A stretch of DNA of 64,000 nucleotides from CAWDAQ01 sp963800325 (lineage in GTDB: Bacteria > Actinomycetota > Actinomycetes > Actinomycetales > Dermatophilaceae), in NCBI GenBank assembly GCA_963800325.1, contig CAWDAQ010000005.1, positions 434,001-498,000 of the forward strand, in the 5' to 3' direction. Below are positions 17,838-26,462 of the stretch, in pieces; the first letter of the stretch is position 1, and each line of letters begins with the position of its first letter. The translations under genes and the position numbers were made by a program. The notes beneath the pieces were generated by a model that had not been told where the DNA came from, ran no database searches, and saw only the letters and a list, made by a program, of their open reading frames with translations.

Positions 17838-18786
17838 GCGGGTGCGCCTGGGCGTGGGAGCGCTTGAGGCGCTCGACGGACACGTGGGTGTAGACCTGCG
17901 TCGTCGCCAGCGAGGCGTGCCCGAGCAGCTCCTGGACCGTGCGCAGGTCGGCGCCCCCTTCCAGCAGGTGGGTGGCGGCGCTGTGCCGGAGGCCGTGCGG
18001 GCCGGTGTCGGGCGCGTCCGGGAGGTGGGCGAGCAGCCCGTGCAGGGCGGTGCGGACCTGCCGGGGGTCGACCCGGCGACCCCGGCGGCCGAGGAAGAGC
18101 GCGGGGCCGCTCTCCCCCGTCGCGAGGCGGGGGCGGCCGTCCCGGAGCCAGGCCTCGAGCGCCCGGGCGGCGGGCTCGCCGAAGGGGACGGTGCGCTCCT
18201 TGGCCCCCTTGCCGAGGACCCGGACGACGCGGGCGGCCCGGTCGACGTCGTCGACGTCGAGCCCGGCGAGCTCGCCGACCCGGATCCCGGTCGCGTAGAG
18301 CAGCTCGAGCACGGCGCGGTCGCGGACGTGGACCGGGTCGCCGTCGTCGGAGGCGACCGCCGCGAGGTCGAGCAGGGCGGAGGTGTCGTCCCGGGCGAGG
18401 ACCGCCGGCAGCGCGGAGCCCCGGCGGGGGGCGAGGAGGCGCAGCGCGGGGTCGGTGGGGGTCCGGCCGGTGCGCGCCGTCCACGCGAAGAAGGTCCGGG
18501 CGGCGGCGGCACGGCGGGCCACGGTGCTGCGGGCGGCGCCGCCGCGGGCCAGCTCGCCGAGCCACGCCCGCAGGTCCTCGAGGGTGATGTCCTCGAGCGC
18601 GAGCTCGGCGGTGTGGGGCTCGGGGGCCTCGGGCCCCGGTGCCGTGGCGCGGAGCCAGGCCAGGAGCTGGCCGACGTCGCCACAGTAGGCACGGACCGTG
18701 TGCGGGGAGCGGTTCTGCTCCGCGCGCAGGTGGCGCGCGAACTCCTCGACCACCGGGTGGGCGGAGGCGTCGACGTTCGCGGGCAC
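17830..18786 (-). CDS. xerC: Site-specific tyrosine recombinase XerC-type
   Basis: 318 aa from GTG. The N-terminal SAM-like core-binding domain (EEFARHLRAEQNRSPHTVRAY) is followed by the catalytic domain with the full R-K-H-R-H/W-Y set: ATGIRVGELAGL (first Arg), GKGAKERTVPF (Lys), HGLRHSAATHLLEGGADLR (His, Arg), LLGHASLATTQVYTH (His and nucleophilic Tyr). It acts at the chromosome dif site with a partner to resolve dimers. Position between dprA and rpsB is the usual actinobacterial place for xerC, so it is not a prophage integrase. Confidence 0.93.
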   Translation of the reverse strand: MPANVDASAHPVVEEFARHLRAEQNRSPHTVRAYCGDVGQLLAWLRATAPGPEAPEPHTAELALEDITLEDLRAWLGELARGGAARSTVARRAAAARTFFAWTARTGRTPTDPALRLLAPRRGSALPAVLARDDTSALLDLAAVASDDGDPVHVRDRAVLELLYATGIRVGELAGLDVDDVDRAARVVRVLGKGAKERTVPFGEPAARALEAWLRDGRPRLATGESGPALFLGRRGRRVDPRQVRTALHGLLAHLPDAPDTGPHGLRHSAATHLLEGGADLRTVQELLGHASLATTQVYTHVSVERLKRSHAQAHPRA

Positions 18787-18843
18787 CCGACGAACCTGCC
18801 AAAACGCGTGGCGCGAGGCAAGCGCACTCGCCGCGCCCCGGCC

Positions 18844-19953
18844 TCACCCGGCTCGGGCCCGTCGCCAGCCGCCGTCGGCGTCGCGGCGGGCGAGCCCCGT
18901 GCTCTCGAGCCGGGCGAGCGAGGCGAGCACCTCGGTGGGGCGCAGAGCCGTCCGCGCCGCGACCCGGTCCACGTCCTCCCCCCCGCGCAGGTGCAGCGCG
19001 TCGAGCACGTCCCGGTCGGCCATCGGCAGCCCGTCGGCGCAGCCGTCGGGGGCGCGGGGCGGGACCGCGGAGTCGGCGCCGAGGTCGCCGACGGCGTCGG
19101 CCACCTCCGCGGCGTCGGTGACGAGCACCGCCAGGCCCTCGCGCACGGCCTCGTGGCACCCGGCGGAGACCATGCTCGTCACCGGTCCGGGAACCGCCAT
19201 GACGACCCGGCCGAGGCGTGCGGCGGTGCGGGCGGTGTTGAGCGAGCCGGAGCGCAGGCCGGCCTCGACGACGACGGTGCCGGCGGACAGGGCGGCGATG
19301 AGCCGGTTGCGGCTGAGGAACCGGCGCCGCAGCGGTGTCGAGCCGACCGGGAGCTCGGAGACGACGGAGCCGGACGCGGCGACCGCGGCGACGAGGTCGC
19401 GGTGGGCCTCGGGACTGACCCGGTCCAGGCCGCAGGCGAGGACTGCGACGGTGGACCCGTCGACGGCGAGCGCGCCCCGGTGGGCGGCCGCGTCGATGCC
19501 GAAGGCGGCCCCGGAGACGACCGTGAAGCCGCGCTCGGCGAGACCGGAGGCGATCTCCATGGCCTGGATCTCCCCGTAGCCGGTCGCGGCCCGGGCCCCG
19601 ACGACGGAGACGCTCCGGCGGCACAGTGGCGCCGGCTCGCACGTCCCTCGCACCCAGAGGCAGTGGGGCGGCCGCTCGAGCCGGTCCAGCCCCGGGGGCC
19701 AGCCGGGGTCGCCGGGGACGAGGGCCCGGACGGCGACCCGTTCGGCCCGGGCGAGGTCGGCCTCCGGGTCGAGCCCGGCGACGGCGGCCGCGAACCGCCC
19801 GGCGAGGGGCCCGCGGCCGGCGCGCAGGTCCTGCAGCGCGCTCACGTGGCCGTCCTGGCCGGTGATCCGCGCGACCTCGGCGTCCTCGGGCTCGCCGAGC
19901 CGGCTCCACGCGACCCGGGCCAGCCGCTCCTCGGGCCCGGCGTCGGGGCTCAC
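18844..19953 (-). CDS. dprA: DNA-processing protein DprA
   Basis: 369 aa, GTG start overlapping the comM stop (GTGA). The DprA Rossmann fold has VSVVGARAATGYGEIQA, VVSGAAFGIDAAAHRGAL and the SRNRLIAALSAGTVVVEA block; a C-terminal winged helix (DRVAARTALRPTEVLASLARLE) follows. In transformable species it loads RecA on incoming single strands; in actinobacteria it is kept next to comM and yraN even where competence is unknown. Confidence 0.94.
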   Translation of the reverse strand: MSPDAGPEERLARVAWSRLGEPEDAEVARITGQDGHVSALQDLRAGRGPLAGRFAAAVAGLDPEADLARAERVAVRALVPGDPGWPPGLDRLERPPHCLWVRGTCEPAPLCRRSVSVVGARAATGYGEIQAMEIASGLAERGFTVVSGAAFGIDAAAHRGALAVDGSTVAVLACGLDRVSPEAHRDLVAAVAASGSVVSELPVGSTPLRRRFLSRNRLIAALSAGTVVVEAGLRSGSLNTARTAARLGRVVMAVPGPVTSMVSAGCHEAVREGLAVLVTDAAEVADAVGDLGADSAVPPRAPDGCADGLPMADRDVLDALHLRGGEDVDRVAARTALRPTEVLASLARLESTGLARRDADGGWRRARAG

Positions 19954-21485
19954 GCCGCCACCCGGCCCTGGTGGCGCAGCAGGAGCGCGAGCGAGAGGTC
20001 GTGCCGGGTGGGGGTGGTGCGCCCGGCCAGGTCCGCGGAGGACCACGCCACCCGCAGCACCCGGTCGTATCCGCGCAGCGTGAGCTGTCCGCGGTCCACG
20101 GCGCGGTCGAGGTCGGCCGTCGCCGTCCCCGGCAGCCGCCACGGCGGCCGCCGCAGCACCGGCCCCGGGACCTCGGCGTTGGTCCTGCGGCCGAGGTCGC
20201 GCCACCGCTCGGCCTGCGCCGCCCGCGCCGCGGCCACCCGGGCTGCGACCTCGGCACTGCCCTCCCCGACCTGCCCGTCGAGCGCGGCCCGGGGCACGGC
20301 CGGGACGTGGACGCGCAGGTCCACGCGGTCCATCAGCGGACCGGAGAGGCGGGCGGCGTAGGCCCGTCGCTCCCCCGGCCGACAGGCGCAGGACTCCCCC
20401 TTGCCGAAGCCCCGCCCGCAGGGGCACGGGTTCGCCGCGAGCACGAGCTGGAAGCGGGCGGGGAAGCGGACCGAGCCGTGGGCGCGGGCGATGTCGACGT
20501 GCCCGGACTCCAGTGGCTGCCGCAGGGACTGCAGCACGCCGGTGCGGAACTCCGGGGCCTCGTCGAGGAAGAGGACGCCGTGGTGGGCCCGGCTGACGGC
20601 GCCGGGTCGGACGTGACCGGCGCCGCCCCCGACGACCGCGGCGGTCGATGCGCTGTGGTGGGGGGCCACGAACGGGGGTTCCCGCTCGAGCACGGTCGGC
20701 TGGGGCAGCAGGCCCAGCACGGACCGGATCGCGAGCACGTCGAGCGCCTGCTCCTCGTCGAGCTGGGGCAGGACGGTGGGCAGGCGCTCGGCGAGCATCG
20801 TCTTGCCCGACCCCGGCGGTCCGCTGAGCAGCAGGTGGTGTCCGCCTGCCGCCGCGAGCTCGAGGGCGGCCCGCGCCTCGTGCTGCCCGACGACGTCGGC
20901 GAGGTCGCGTCGCGGTCCGGGGGTGGGGGCGGCCGGGCCGGGTGGGTCGGCGGGCGGTAGAGGGCCGTCACCGGCGGCGCGGTAGCCCTCGATGAGTGCG
21001 GGCAGGTCGGCGAACGCGTGGACCTCGACGCCCTCGACGAGCGCGGCCTCGCCGGCGTTGCCGGGGGCGACGACGACGTGGCAGACCCCGGCCCGGGACG
21101 CGGCGAGCGCCGCGGGGAGCACACCGGGGACGGGCCGGATGCTCCCGTCGAGCCCGAGCTCGCCGAGGTGGGCCACATCGCGGCACGTGCCCTCGGGCAC
21201 CACGCCCTGGGCGGCCAGGACGGCGACGCAGATGGCGAGGTCGAACCCGGACCCGTGCTTGGGGACGGCGGCCGGGGAGAGGTTGACCGTGATCCGGTGC
21301 GGTGGGACCGGCACCCCGCACGTGGCCGCCGCCGCGCGGACCCGGTGCGGGGACTGCGCGCACGCGGCGTCGGGCAGTCCGCTGACGGTGAAGGCGGGCA
21401 GGCCGTCCCCGACGTGGGCCTCCACCTCGACGAGTCGCCCGGCGAGCCCGGTGAGGGCGACCGAGCGGGTCCGGCCGAGCCTCAC
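19950..21485 (-). CDS. comM: ComM-like Mg-chelatase subunit ChlI family AAA+ ATPase
   Basis: 511 aa, GTG start overlapping the yraN stop. The N-terminal Lon-protease-like domain (VEVEAHVGDGLPAFTVSGLPDAA) is followed by an AAA+ module: Walker A LLLSGPPGSGKTMLAERLP, Walker B GVLFLDEAPEF, and the cysteine-rich insert NPCPCGRGFGKGESCACRPG typical of ComM. ComM is a hexameric helicase that aids branch migration of recombining DNA. Not a true magnesium chelatase. Forms a yraN-comM-dprA chain with stop-start overlaps. Confidence 0.93.
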   Translation of the reverse strand: MRLGRTRSVALTGLAGRLVEVEAHVGDGLPAFTVSGLPDAACAQSPHRVRAAAATCGVPVPPHRITVNLSPAAVPKHGSGFDLAICVAVLAAQGVVPEGTCRDVAHLGELGLDGSIRPVPGVLPAALAASRAGVCHVVVAPGNAGEAALVEGVEVHAFADLPALIEGYRAAGDGPLPPADPPGPAAPTPGPRRDLADVVGQHEARAALELAAAGGHHLLLSGPPGSGKTMLAERLPTVLPQLDEEQALDVLAIRSVLGLLPQPTVLEREPPFVAPHHSASTAAVVGGGAGHVRPGAVSRAHHGVLFLDEAPEFRTGVLQSLRQPLESGHVDIARAHGSVRFPARFQLVLAANPCPCGRGFGKGESCACRPGERRAYAARLSGPLMDRVDLRVHVPAVPRAALDGQVGEGSAEVAARVAAARAAQAERWRDLGRRTNAEVPGPVLRRPPWRLPGTATADLDRAVDRGQLTLRGYDRVLRVAWSSADLAGRTTPTRHDLSLALLLRHQGRVAA

Positions 21486-21916
21486 AGGTCGACCCCGGCG
21501 ACGTGCCGGACCACGGCCGGGCCGTGGGGACGCCGGAGCACGCCGATGACGTCCACGCGCAACGACCGGCCGCGGTGCTCGGGGTGGGCGCGCACCCAGG
21601 CCACCGCCAGCCGGCGCAGCCGGGCGACCTTGCGCGGCAGCACCGCCTCGACGGGGTGCCCGAAGCCGAGGCCGGTCCGGGTCTTGACCTCGACGACGAC
21701 GACCTGCTCGCCGTCGAGGGCGACGACGTCGATCTCGCCGTCGCGGCAGCGCCAGTTCCGGTCGACCACGGTCAACCCGCGGTCGGTGAGGTACCGGCAC
21801 GCGAGCCGTTCGCCGTACTCCCCCACGGCGCGGTTGCGTGGGCTGCCCGTGCGCGCCCCGCCCGTCGACCGCGGCGTGGCCGCCCTGCCCGCACTCGGCG
21901 GGGTTCCTGTGGTCAT
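21482..21916 (-). CDS. yraN: YraN family (UPF0102) nuclease-like protein
   Basis: 144 aa. After about 27 disordered residues comes the UPF0102 fold: GEYGERLACRYLTDRGL, NWRCRDGEIDVVALDG and VVVEVKTRTGLGFGHP. The D-x(n)-E-x-K set (GEIDVVA ... VEVKTR) is the restriction-endonuclease-like active site. Role unknown, generally linked to comM/dprA. GGAGG lies 10 nt before the ATG. Its stop overlaps the comM start. Confidence 0.9.
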   Translation of the reverse strand: MTTGTPPSAGRAATPRSTGGARTGSPRNRAVGEYGERLACRYLTDRGLTVVDRNWRCRDGEIDVVALDGEQVVVVEVKTRTGLGFGHPVEAVLPRKVARLRRLAVAWVRAHPEHRGRSLRVDVIGVLRRPHGPAVVRHVAGVDL

Positions 21917-22090
21917 CCCGGCACCACCTCCGGGACCATCGTCGGCGGCGGCGCGCGTGCCGGGGCCCCGTCCGGGCTCCGGTGTGGAGGGTGGGACGGC
22001 GCGGCGACGGCTGTGGACGACGGGGGTGGCACGGCCCCGGGTCGGCGGGGGCCGGAGCGTCGGGGCCGGAGCGTCGGGGCCGGCGCCGCG

Positions 22091-22405
22091 TCAGAAGCCG
22101 CTCTTGGGCACCTCGAGGTCGGACTTGGCGAGCTCCTCGACGTTGACGTCCTTGAACGTGACCACGCGGACGGTCTTGGCGAACCGGGCGGGCCGGTAGA
22201 TGTCCCAGACCCAGGCGTCCTGCATGGTCACGTCGAAGAAGACCTCGCCGCCGTCGGTGCGGACCTTCACGTCGACCGAGTTCGCGAGGTAGAAGCGGCG
22301 CTCGGTCTCGACGACGTGCGAGAAGAGGCCGACGACGTCCCGGTACTCCCGGTAGAGCTGCAGCTCCATCTCGGTCTCGTACTTCTCGAGGTCCTCAGAG
22401 CTCAT
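22091..22405 (-). CDS. DUF2469 family protein
   Basis: 104 aa starting MSSEDLEKYETEMELQLYRE, overlapping the rnhB 3' end by 11 nt. DUF2469 is a small conserved actinobacterial family of unknown function, always found next to rnhB and yraN. The sequence is acidic, with VETERRFYLANSVDVKVR and MQDAWVWDIYRPARF as recognisable blocks; no signal peptide or membrane helix. The 174-nt gap to yraN holds a duplicated 14-mer CCGGAGCGTCGGGG and no gene. Confidence 0.9.
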   Translation of the reverse strand: MSSEDLEKYETEMELQLYREYRDVVGLFSHVVETERRFYLANSVDVKVRTDGGEVFFDVTMQDAWVWDIYRPARFAKTVRVVTFKDVNVEELAKSDLEVPKSGF

Positions 22406-23216
22406 CCGACCACATCCCGATGCTCGTCCCGCTGCTCGTCCCGGGCCCGTGGGACCTGGCGGCTCCCACCCCGGCCGCCTCCGCGTCGTCCGCGTCGGCG
22501 GGGTCCTCCACATGATGGCCCATGACTCCCGGCAGTCGCCACGAGCGTCGGTGCTCCGGGCTCGGCCCGTGCGCCTCGAGGGCCGCGAGGTGCTCCGGGG
22601 CGGCGTAGCCCTTGTTGTCGGCCCACAGGTAGTGCGGGTGGGAGTCGGCGAGGCCGATCATGATCCGGTCCCGGGTCACCTTCGCCACCACGCTCGCCGC
22701 GGCCACCGAGCTGCAGCGCATGTCGGCCTTGACCATCGTCCGCACGGGAGGGGACGGCGGGCCCTCGTGGACGTGCGCGAGCAGCCCGACCGCGTCCGGG
22801 GCGGTGAGCCAGTCGTGGTTGCCGTCGAGGATGACGAGGTCGGGGACGACCGCGAGGCCGCCGAGGGCGCGGGTCCCGGCGAGCCGGAGCGCGGCGATGA
22901 TGCCGATCTCGTCGATCTCGGCGGGCCAGGCGTGTCCCACGGCGTGGGCGAGGCACCACCGCTGGATCCGCGGCACCATCGCGGTACGGGCGTCCGGGGT
23001 GAGGAGCTTGGAGTCGCGCACCCCGGTCGGCGCGGACCGGCACGCCTCGTCGATGACGACGACGCCGACGCTGACCGGCCCGGCGAGGGCGCCCCGACCG
23101 ACCTCGTCCATCCCGGCGAGGACCCGGTGACCGTCGCGCTGGAGCGATCGCTCGACCCGGAGGCTGGGCCGGCGCGAGGGGGGCCGGCCCCGGCCGGTGG
23201 GGGCCGGGGGGCTCAT
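22395..23216 (-). CDS. rnhB: Ribonuclease HII
   Basis: 273 aa, ATG overlapping the upstream lepB stop. Core RNase HII: AGMDEVGRGALAGPVSVG holds the first Asp-Glu pair, VRDSKLLTP, VVPDLVILDGNHDWL (third Asp) and RCSSVAAASVVAKVTRDRIM (the last carboxylate follows nearby). It nicks at ribonucleotides in DNA and at RNA-DNA hybrids. An extra tail of about 45 Asp/Ala/Gly/Ser-rich residues after HRRSWRLPG extends it beyond the usual 200-230 aa. Confidence 0.93.
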   Translation of the reverse strand: MSPPAPTGRGRPPSRRPSLRVERSLQRDGHRVLAGMDEVGRGALAGPVSVGVVVIDEACRSAPTGVRDSKLLTPDARTAMVPRIQRWCLAHAVGHAWPAEIDEIGIIAALRLAGTRALGGLAVVPDLVILDGNHDWLTAPDAVGLLAHVHEGPPSPPVRTMVKADMRCSSVAAASVVAKVTRDRIMIGLADSHPHYLWADNKGYAAPEHLAALEAHGPSPEHRRSWRLPGVMGHHVEDPADADDAEAAGVGAARSHGPGTSSGTSIGMWSDEL

Positions 23217-24226
23217 CCCGTCCCCTGGGCTGCGGCAGCGGCCGTCGGGCGGGCTGCGGCAGCGGCCGTCGGGCGGGCTGCGGCAGCGGCCGTCGGGCGG
23301 GCTGCGGCAGCGGCCGTCGGGCGGGCTGCGGCAGCGGCCGTCGGGCGGGCTGCGGCAGCGGCGGCGGACGCCGTGCCGGCGGAGTCGTCAGCGCCGGCGC
23401 CCGGGGAGGTGCCGGCGCCGCCGTCCCGCCGGGCCGTGGCGGGCGGGGGCACGCGCGCGAAGGTGTCAGCGTAGTTCGACAGGGTGCTCATCCGGTCCAG
23501 CGGCCAGACGATGGCCACGGCGCGGCCGACGACGAGGTCGACCGGGACGCTGCCCGGGTCGTGGAACCGGGAGTCGGAGGAGTTGCCGCGGTTGTCCCCC
23601 ATGACCCAGATCCGTCCCTGGGGGACCGTGACGTCGAAGTCGGTGTCGCTCGGCTGCTGGCCCGCCTTGACGTAGGGCTCGGTGATCGGGGTCCCGTTGA
23701 CGGTCAGCCTTCCCTGGGCGTCGCAGCAGGCCACGTGGTCGCCGGGCAGGCCGATGACCCGCTTGATGAGGTGCCCCTCGGAGGTGTCCGGGAGGAGCCC
23801 GATGAAGATCAGCCCGTCCCGGACCGCGTTGCCGATCCTGCCCCGGTCGGCCGGCGGCTGCTCGCTCAGCCAGTGGTCGGGGTCGGCGAAGACGACGACG
23901 TCACCGCGGTTGAGGTCGACCACGCCGGGCGTCAGCTTGCTGACCACGACCCGGTCGTGCTCGATCAGGGTGTCCATCATCGAGTCGGACGGGATGTAGA
24001 ACGCCTGGACCAGCCAGGTCTTGACGACGAAGGACAGCACGAGGGCCATGGCCGCGACGACGACGACCTCCTTGACGGCGGAGCCGACCCGCGACCCGGC
24101 CGAGCGGGCCCGGCGCTCCACCGGGCTCGTGGTGTGGTCTCGGTCGTCCACGGGCGTCCTGTCCTCGAGGGTCTCGTCGGCCGGGCGGGGCGGGTGCCCC
24201 GTGTCGCGCTCGTCCTCGCCGTTCAC
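23213..24226 (-). CDS. lepB: Type I signal peptidase with C-terminal octapeptide repeats
   Basis: 337 aa, ATG overlapping the previous lepB stop. An N-terminal cytoplasmic segment (about 50 residues) and one membrane helix (VVVVAAMALVLSFVV) precede the catalytic domain: FYIPSDSMMDTL with the Ser nucleophile, HLIKRVIGLPGD with the general-base Lys, and MGDNRGNSSDSR. It removes signal peptides on the outer face. Beyond the catalytic fold lie about 60 residues ending in five copies of the octapeptide ARPTAAAA, encoded by perfect 24-bp DNA repeats. A tail of this kind is not part of the family and should lie outside the cell. Confidence 0.92.
   Translation of the reverse strand: MNGEDERDTGHPPRPADETLEDRTPVDDRDHTTSPVERRARSAGSRVGSAVKEVVVVAAMALVLSFVVKTWLVQAFYIPSDSMMDTLIEHDRVVVSKLTPGVVDLNRGDVVVFADPDHWLSEQPPADRGRIGNAVRDGLIFIGLLPDTSEGHLIKRVIGLPGDHVACCDAQGRLTVNGTPITEPYVKAGQQPSDTDFDVTVPQGRIWVMGDNRGNSSDSRFHDPGSVPVDLVVGRAVAIVWPLDRMSTLSNYADTFARVPPPATARRDGGAGTSPGAGADDSAGTASAAAAAARPTAAAAARPTAAAAARPTAAAAARPTAAAAARPTAAAAAQGTG
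23227..23362. repeat. 24-bp tandem repeat in lepB 3' end
   Basis: Five perfect copies of a 24-bp unit (GGGCTGCGGCAGCGGCCGTC + GGGC) at 23227-23346, then a partial sixth. In frame it encodes (ARPTAAAA)n. Copy number is likely to vary between strains. Confidence 0.95.
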
Positions 24227-24966
24227 GACGCGCCCCCGCCGTCCCCGCCGGGGAGGTCGTGGAGCGCCGGGGCGTCCGGCAGGCGGCCGAGCCGGTCCAG
24301 GGGCCAGTACCGCACCAGCACGGTACCGACGACGTCACGGACGGGCACCATCCCCCCGCCGGGGTCGCCCAGGTGGTCGCGGGAGTCCGAGGACTCCGGA
24401 CGGTTGTCGCCCAGGACGAACAGCCGGTCCTCGGGCACCTCGACGTCGAACGGGTCGGCACTGGCGGGCACCTCGCCGGGGAGGTAGCCCTCGGCGACGG
24501 GGGTGCCGTTGACGCTGAGCTCGCCCGTGGCGGTGCAGCACGTCACGTGGTCCCCCGGGAGGCCGACGACCCGCTTGAGGTAGTCCCGCTCGCCGCCGCC
24601 GACCGAGAGCGCCGAGGCGATCGAGTCCAGCGCACGGCCGACGGGACCGGAGGCGGAGCGGGTGTCCCGGCCGGAGCCGGCGAAGACCTCGGTGCCGTCG
24701 AAGACGATGACGTCGCCGCGCTCGGGGCGGCCGGCGAGCCGATTGACCAGGACTCGGTCGCCGGGCCGCACGGCCGGCTCCATGGAGGCCGTCGGGACGT
24801 AGTAGGTCTGGACGACGAGGGAGCGCACGAGGGCGGCGAGGACGACGGCCGCACCGATCTGCAGCGCGATGCGCGCGGCCGGCGACAGCCGACGGCGGCG
24901 CCCGCCCACCCGCGGGGACCCCGGGGGCGGCGCGCTCGCCTGCTCGTGGAGGTCACCGGACGTCAT
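24223..24966 (-). CDS. lepB: Type I signal peptidase
   Basis: 247 aa. A basic N-terminus (GGRRRRLSPAAR) and one membrane helix (IALQIGAAVVLAALVRSLVV) lead to the catalytic fold: YYVPTASMEPAVRPGD with the Ser nucleophile, RDYLKRVVGLPGDHVTCC with the Lys, and VLGDNRPESSDSRDH. Both tandem copies share the VTCC/VACC pair after the Lys motif. Two adjacent signal peptidases are known in streptomycetes and suggest division of substrates. TAGGCT 9 nt before the ATG may be a promoter for this gene, independent of rplS. Confidence 0.93.
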   Translation of the reverse strand: MTSGDLHEQASAPPPGSPRVGGRRRRLSPAARIALQIGAAVVLAALVRSLVVQTYYVPTASMEPAVRPGDRVLVNRLAGRPERGDVIVFDGTEVFAGSGRDTRSASGPVGRALDSIASALSVGGGERDYLKRVVGLPGDHVTCCTATGELSVNGTPVAEGYLPGEVPASADPFDVEVPEDRLFVLGDNRPESSDSRDHLGDPGGGMVPVRDVVGTVLVRYWPLDRLGRLPDAPALHDLPGGDGGGAS

Positions 24967-25035
24967 CGCCTCGCGAGCCTAACCCCGTCACCTCCACGGG
25001 GCGCGACCGGCCGGCCGGCGCCCCGGGCGAGCCGG

Positions 25036-25392
25036 TCAGCGCGCCGGGGTCTCCCGGCGCTCGCGGATGCGGGCGGCCTTGCCGCGGCGCTCGCGCAGGT
25101 AGTACAGCTTGGCGCGCCGGACGTCACCGCGGGTGACGACCTCGATCTTGTCGATGATCGGGGTGTGCAGCGGGAAGGTCCGCTCGACGCCGACACCGAA
25201 GGAGACCTTGCGGACGGTGAAGGTCTCGCCGACGCCGCCGCCGTGACGGCGGATGACGACGCCCTTGAAGACCTGGATCCGGGAGCGCGTGCCCTCGACG
25301 ACCTTGACGTGGACGTTGACCGTGTCGCCGGCGCGGAAGTCCGGGACGTCGTCGCGCATCGAGACCTTGTCGAGCTCGTCGAAACGGTGCAT
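25036..25392 (-). CDS. rplS: 50S ribosomal protein L19
   Basis: 118 aa, standard L19: FRAGDTVNVHVKVVEGTRSR, QVFKGVVIRRHGGG and PLHTPIIDKIEVVTRGDVRR. It bridges the 50S and 30S subunits. It starts the lepB-rnhB-yraN-comM-dprA-xerC neighbourhood; the leader of about 130 nt is GC-rich with possible hairpins. Confidence 0.97.
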   Translation of the reverse strand: MHRFDELDKVSMRDDVPDFRAGDTVNVHVKVVEGTRSRIQVFKGVVIRRHGGGVGETFTVRKVSFGVGVERTFPLHTPIIDKIEVVTRGDVRRAKLYYLRERRGKAARIRERRETPAR

Positions 25393-25527
25393 GGCGGTGT
25401 CGCTTTCTTGCAGGTGCCACAGGCCACCCGCGGGTCGGACGTGGTGTCGTCGGTAGAGGCGTCACCCGCCGCGGGCCCTCGTGGCCCTCCCCCTGTGGCA
25501 GGGGCGTGGGTCGTGACGCAACGCCCC

Positions 25528-25557
25528 ATCGTGCCACAGCGGGCGCGGAGGGCCGAA
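25528..25557 (-). promoter_or_regulatory. Candidate rplS promoter
   Basis: TTCGGC (25552-25557), 18-nt spacer, CACGAT (25528-25533). The -10 lies inside TGGCACGAT, nearly the same as TGGCACAAT in the rpsP promoter region at 31494-31523 with the same 18-nt spacing and a TTCCGG -35. Confidence 0.4.
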
Positions 25558-25637
25558 ATCGGCGGCCGCCCCGGGACTGCCCCGACGTCGTCCGCCCCCG
25601 CTTCCGCCCCTGCGTCACGGCGACCGGGGGCAGTGGC

Positions 25638-25643
25638 TAGCGT
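25638..25643 (+). promoter_or_regulatory. Leaderless promoter -10 of the FetB-like gene
   Basis: TAGCGT, 6 nt, then the GTG at 25650. No Shine-Dalgarno precedes the start. Confidence 0.6.
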
Positions 25644-25649
25644 GTCCCG

Positions 25650-26408
25650 GTGACGTTCACCCCCGGCTGGCCGGTCGCGGCCGCGCTCGTCCTCCTCGTC
25701 GGCCTCGCCGTCGCCTCGCACGTCCTGTCCGGGCGGCCGCTGGTCCGCACGACCCTGCTGTCGGCGGCGCGGGCGGTGCTCCAGCTCGGCACCGCCGGCC
25801 TGGTCATCACCCTCGTCGTGCAGCGGCTGTGGTCCTCGGTCCTGCTGCTCGTGCTCATGTTCGTCATGGCGGTGTTCACGACGGTCCGTCGGGTCGGGGC
25901 GACGCGGGCCTGGCCGTGGTCGGCGCTCGCGATGGCGTGCGGCCTCGTGCCGACGCTCGCGATCGTGCTCGCCACCGGGGCGGTCCCACTGACCGGGATC
26001 GCCCTCATCCCGACCGCGGGCATCCTCATGGGCAACACGATGACCGGCCACACCCTGTTCGGCCGTCGGGCGTTCGACGCGCTGCGGGACGAGCAGGACC
26101 AGTACGAGGCGTTCCTCTCGGTCGGGCTGCTGCCCGCGGACGCGCTCGGCGAGATCGTCCACCGGCGCGTGCCCGAGGCCCTGCTGCCCGACCTCGACAA
26201 GGTCAAGACGGCCGGCGTGGTCACCTTGCCGGGTGCGTTCATCGGCGTCCTGCTCGGCGGCGGGACCCCGGCCCAGGCCGCCACGGCCCAGCTCCTCGTC
26301 CTGTTCGGCATCCTCGCCACCCAGGGGGTGACGACGGCGGTCGCCGAGCAGCTGCTGCGGCGCCGGCTGCTCCTGCCCGACGACATGCGCGGCTCCCTCG
26401 CCCGCTGA
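25650..26408 (+). CDS. fetB: FetB/UPF0014 family ABC transporter permease-like protein
   Basis: 252 aa from a leaderless GTG. Six to seven membrane helices with the UPF0014 signature: SAARAVLQLGTAGLV, LIPTAGILMGNTMTG and LPGAFIGVLLGGGTPAQAATAQLLVLFG. In E. coli FetB pairs with the ATPase FetA in an iron exporter. No ATPase gene is adjacent here, so the partner must be elsewhere or the protein works alone. It is an isolated plus-strand gene between rplS and the helicase and ends at an intergenic repeat cluster. Confidence 0.83.
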   Translation: MTFTPGWPVAAALVLLVGLAVASHVLSGRPLVRTTLLSAARAVLQLGTAGLVITLVVQRLWSSVLLLVLMFVMAVFTTVRRVGATRAWPWSALAMACGLVPTLAIVLATGAVPLTGIALIPTAGILMGNTMTGHTLFGRRAFDALRDEQDQYEAFLSVGLLPADALGEIVHRRVPEALLPDLDKVKTAGVVTLPGAFIGVLLGGGTPAQAATAQLLVLFGILATQGVTTAVAEQLLRRRLLLPDDMRGSLAR

Positions 26409-26462
26409 CACGAAGGCCACCTCGCGCCCCACCGCCCACACCCACGCCTCGCACCCACCCGT

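Noticed and set aside
17830..18786. Integrase marking a prophage or genomic island
   Set aside because: It is the conserved XerC beside dprA and rpsB; no phage genes or attachment repeats are seen.
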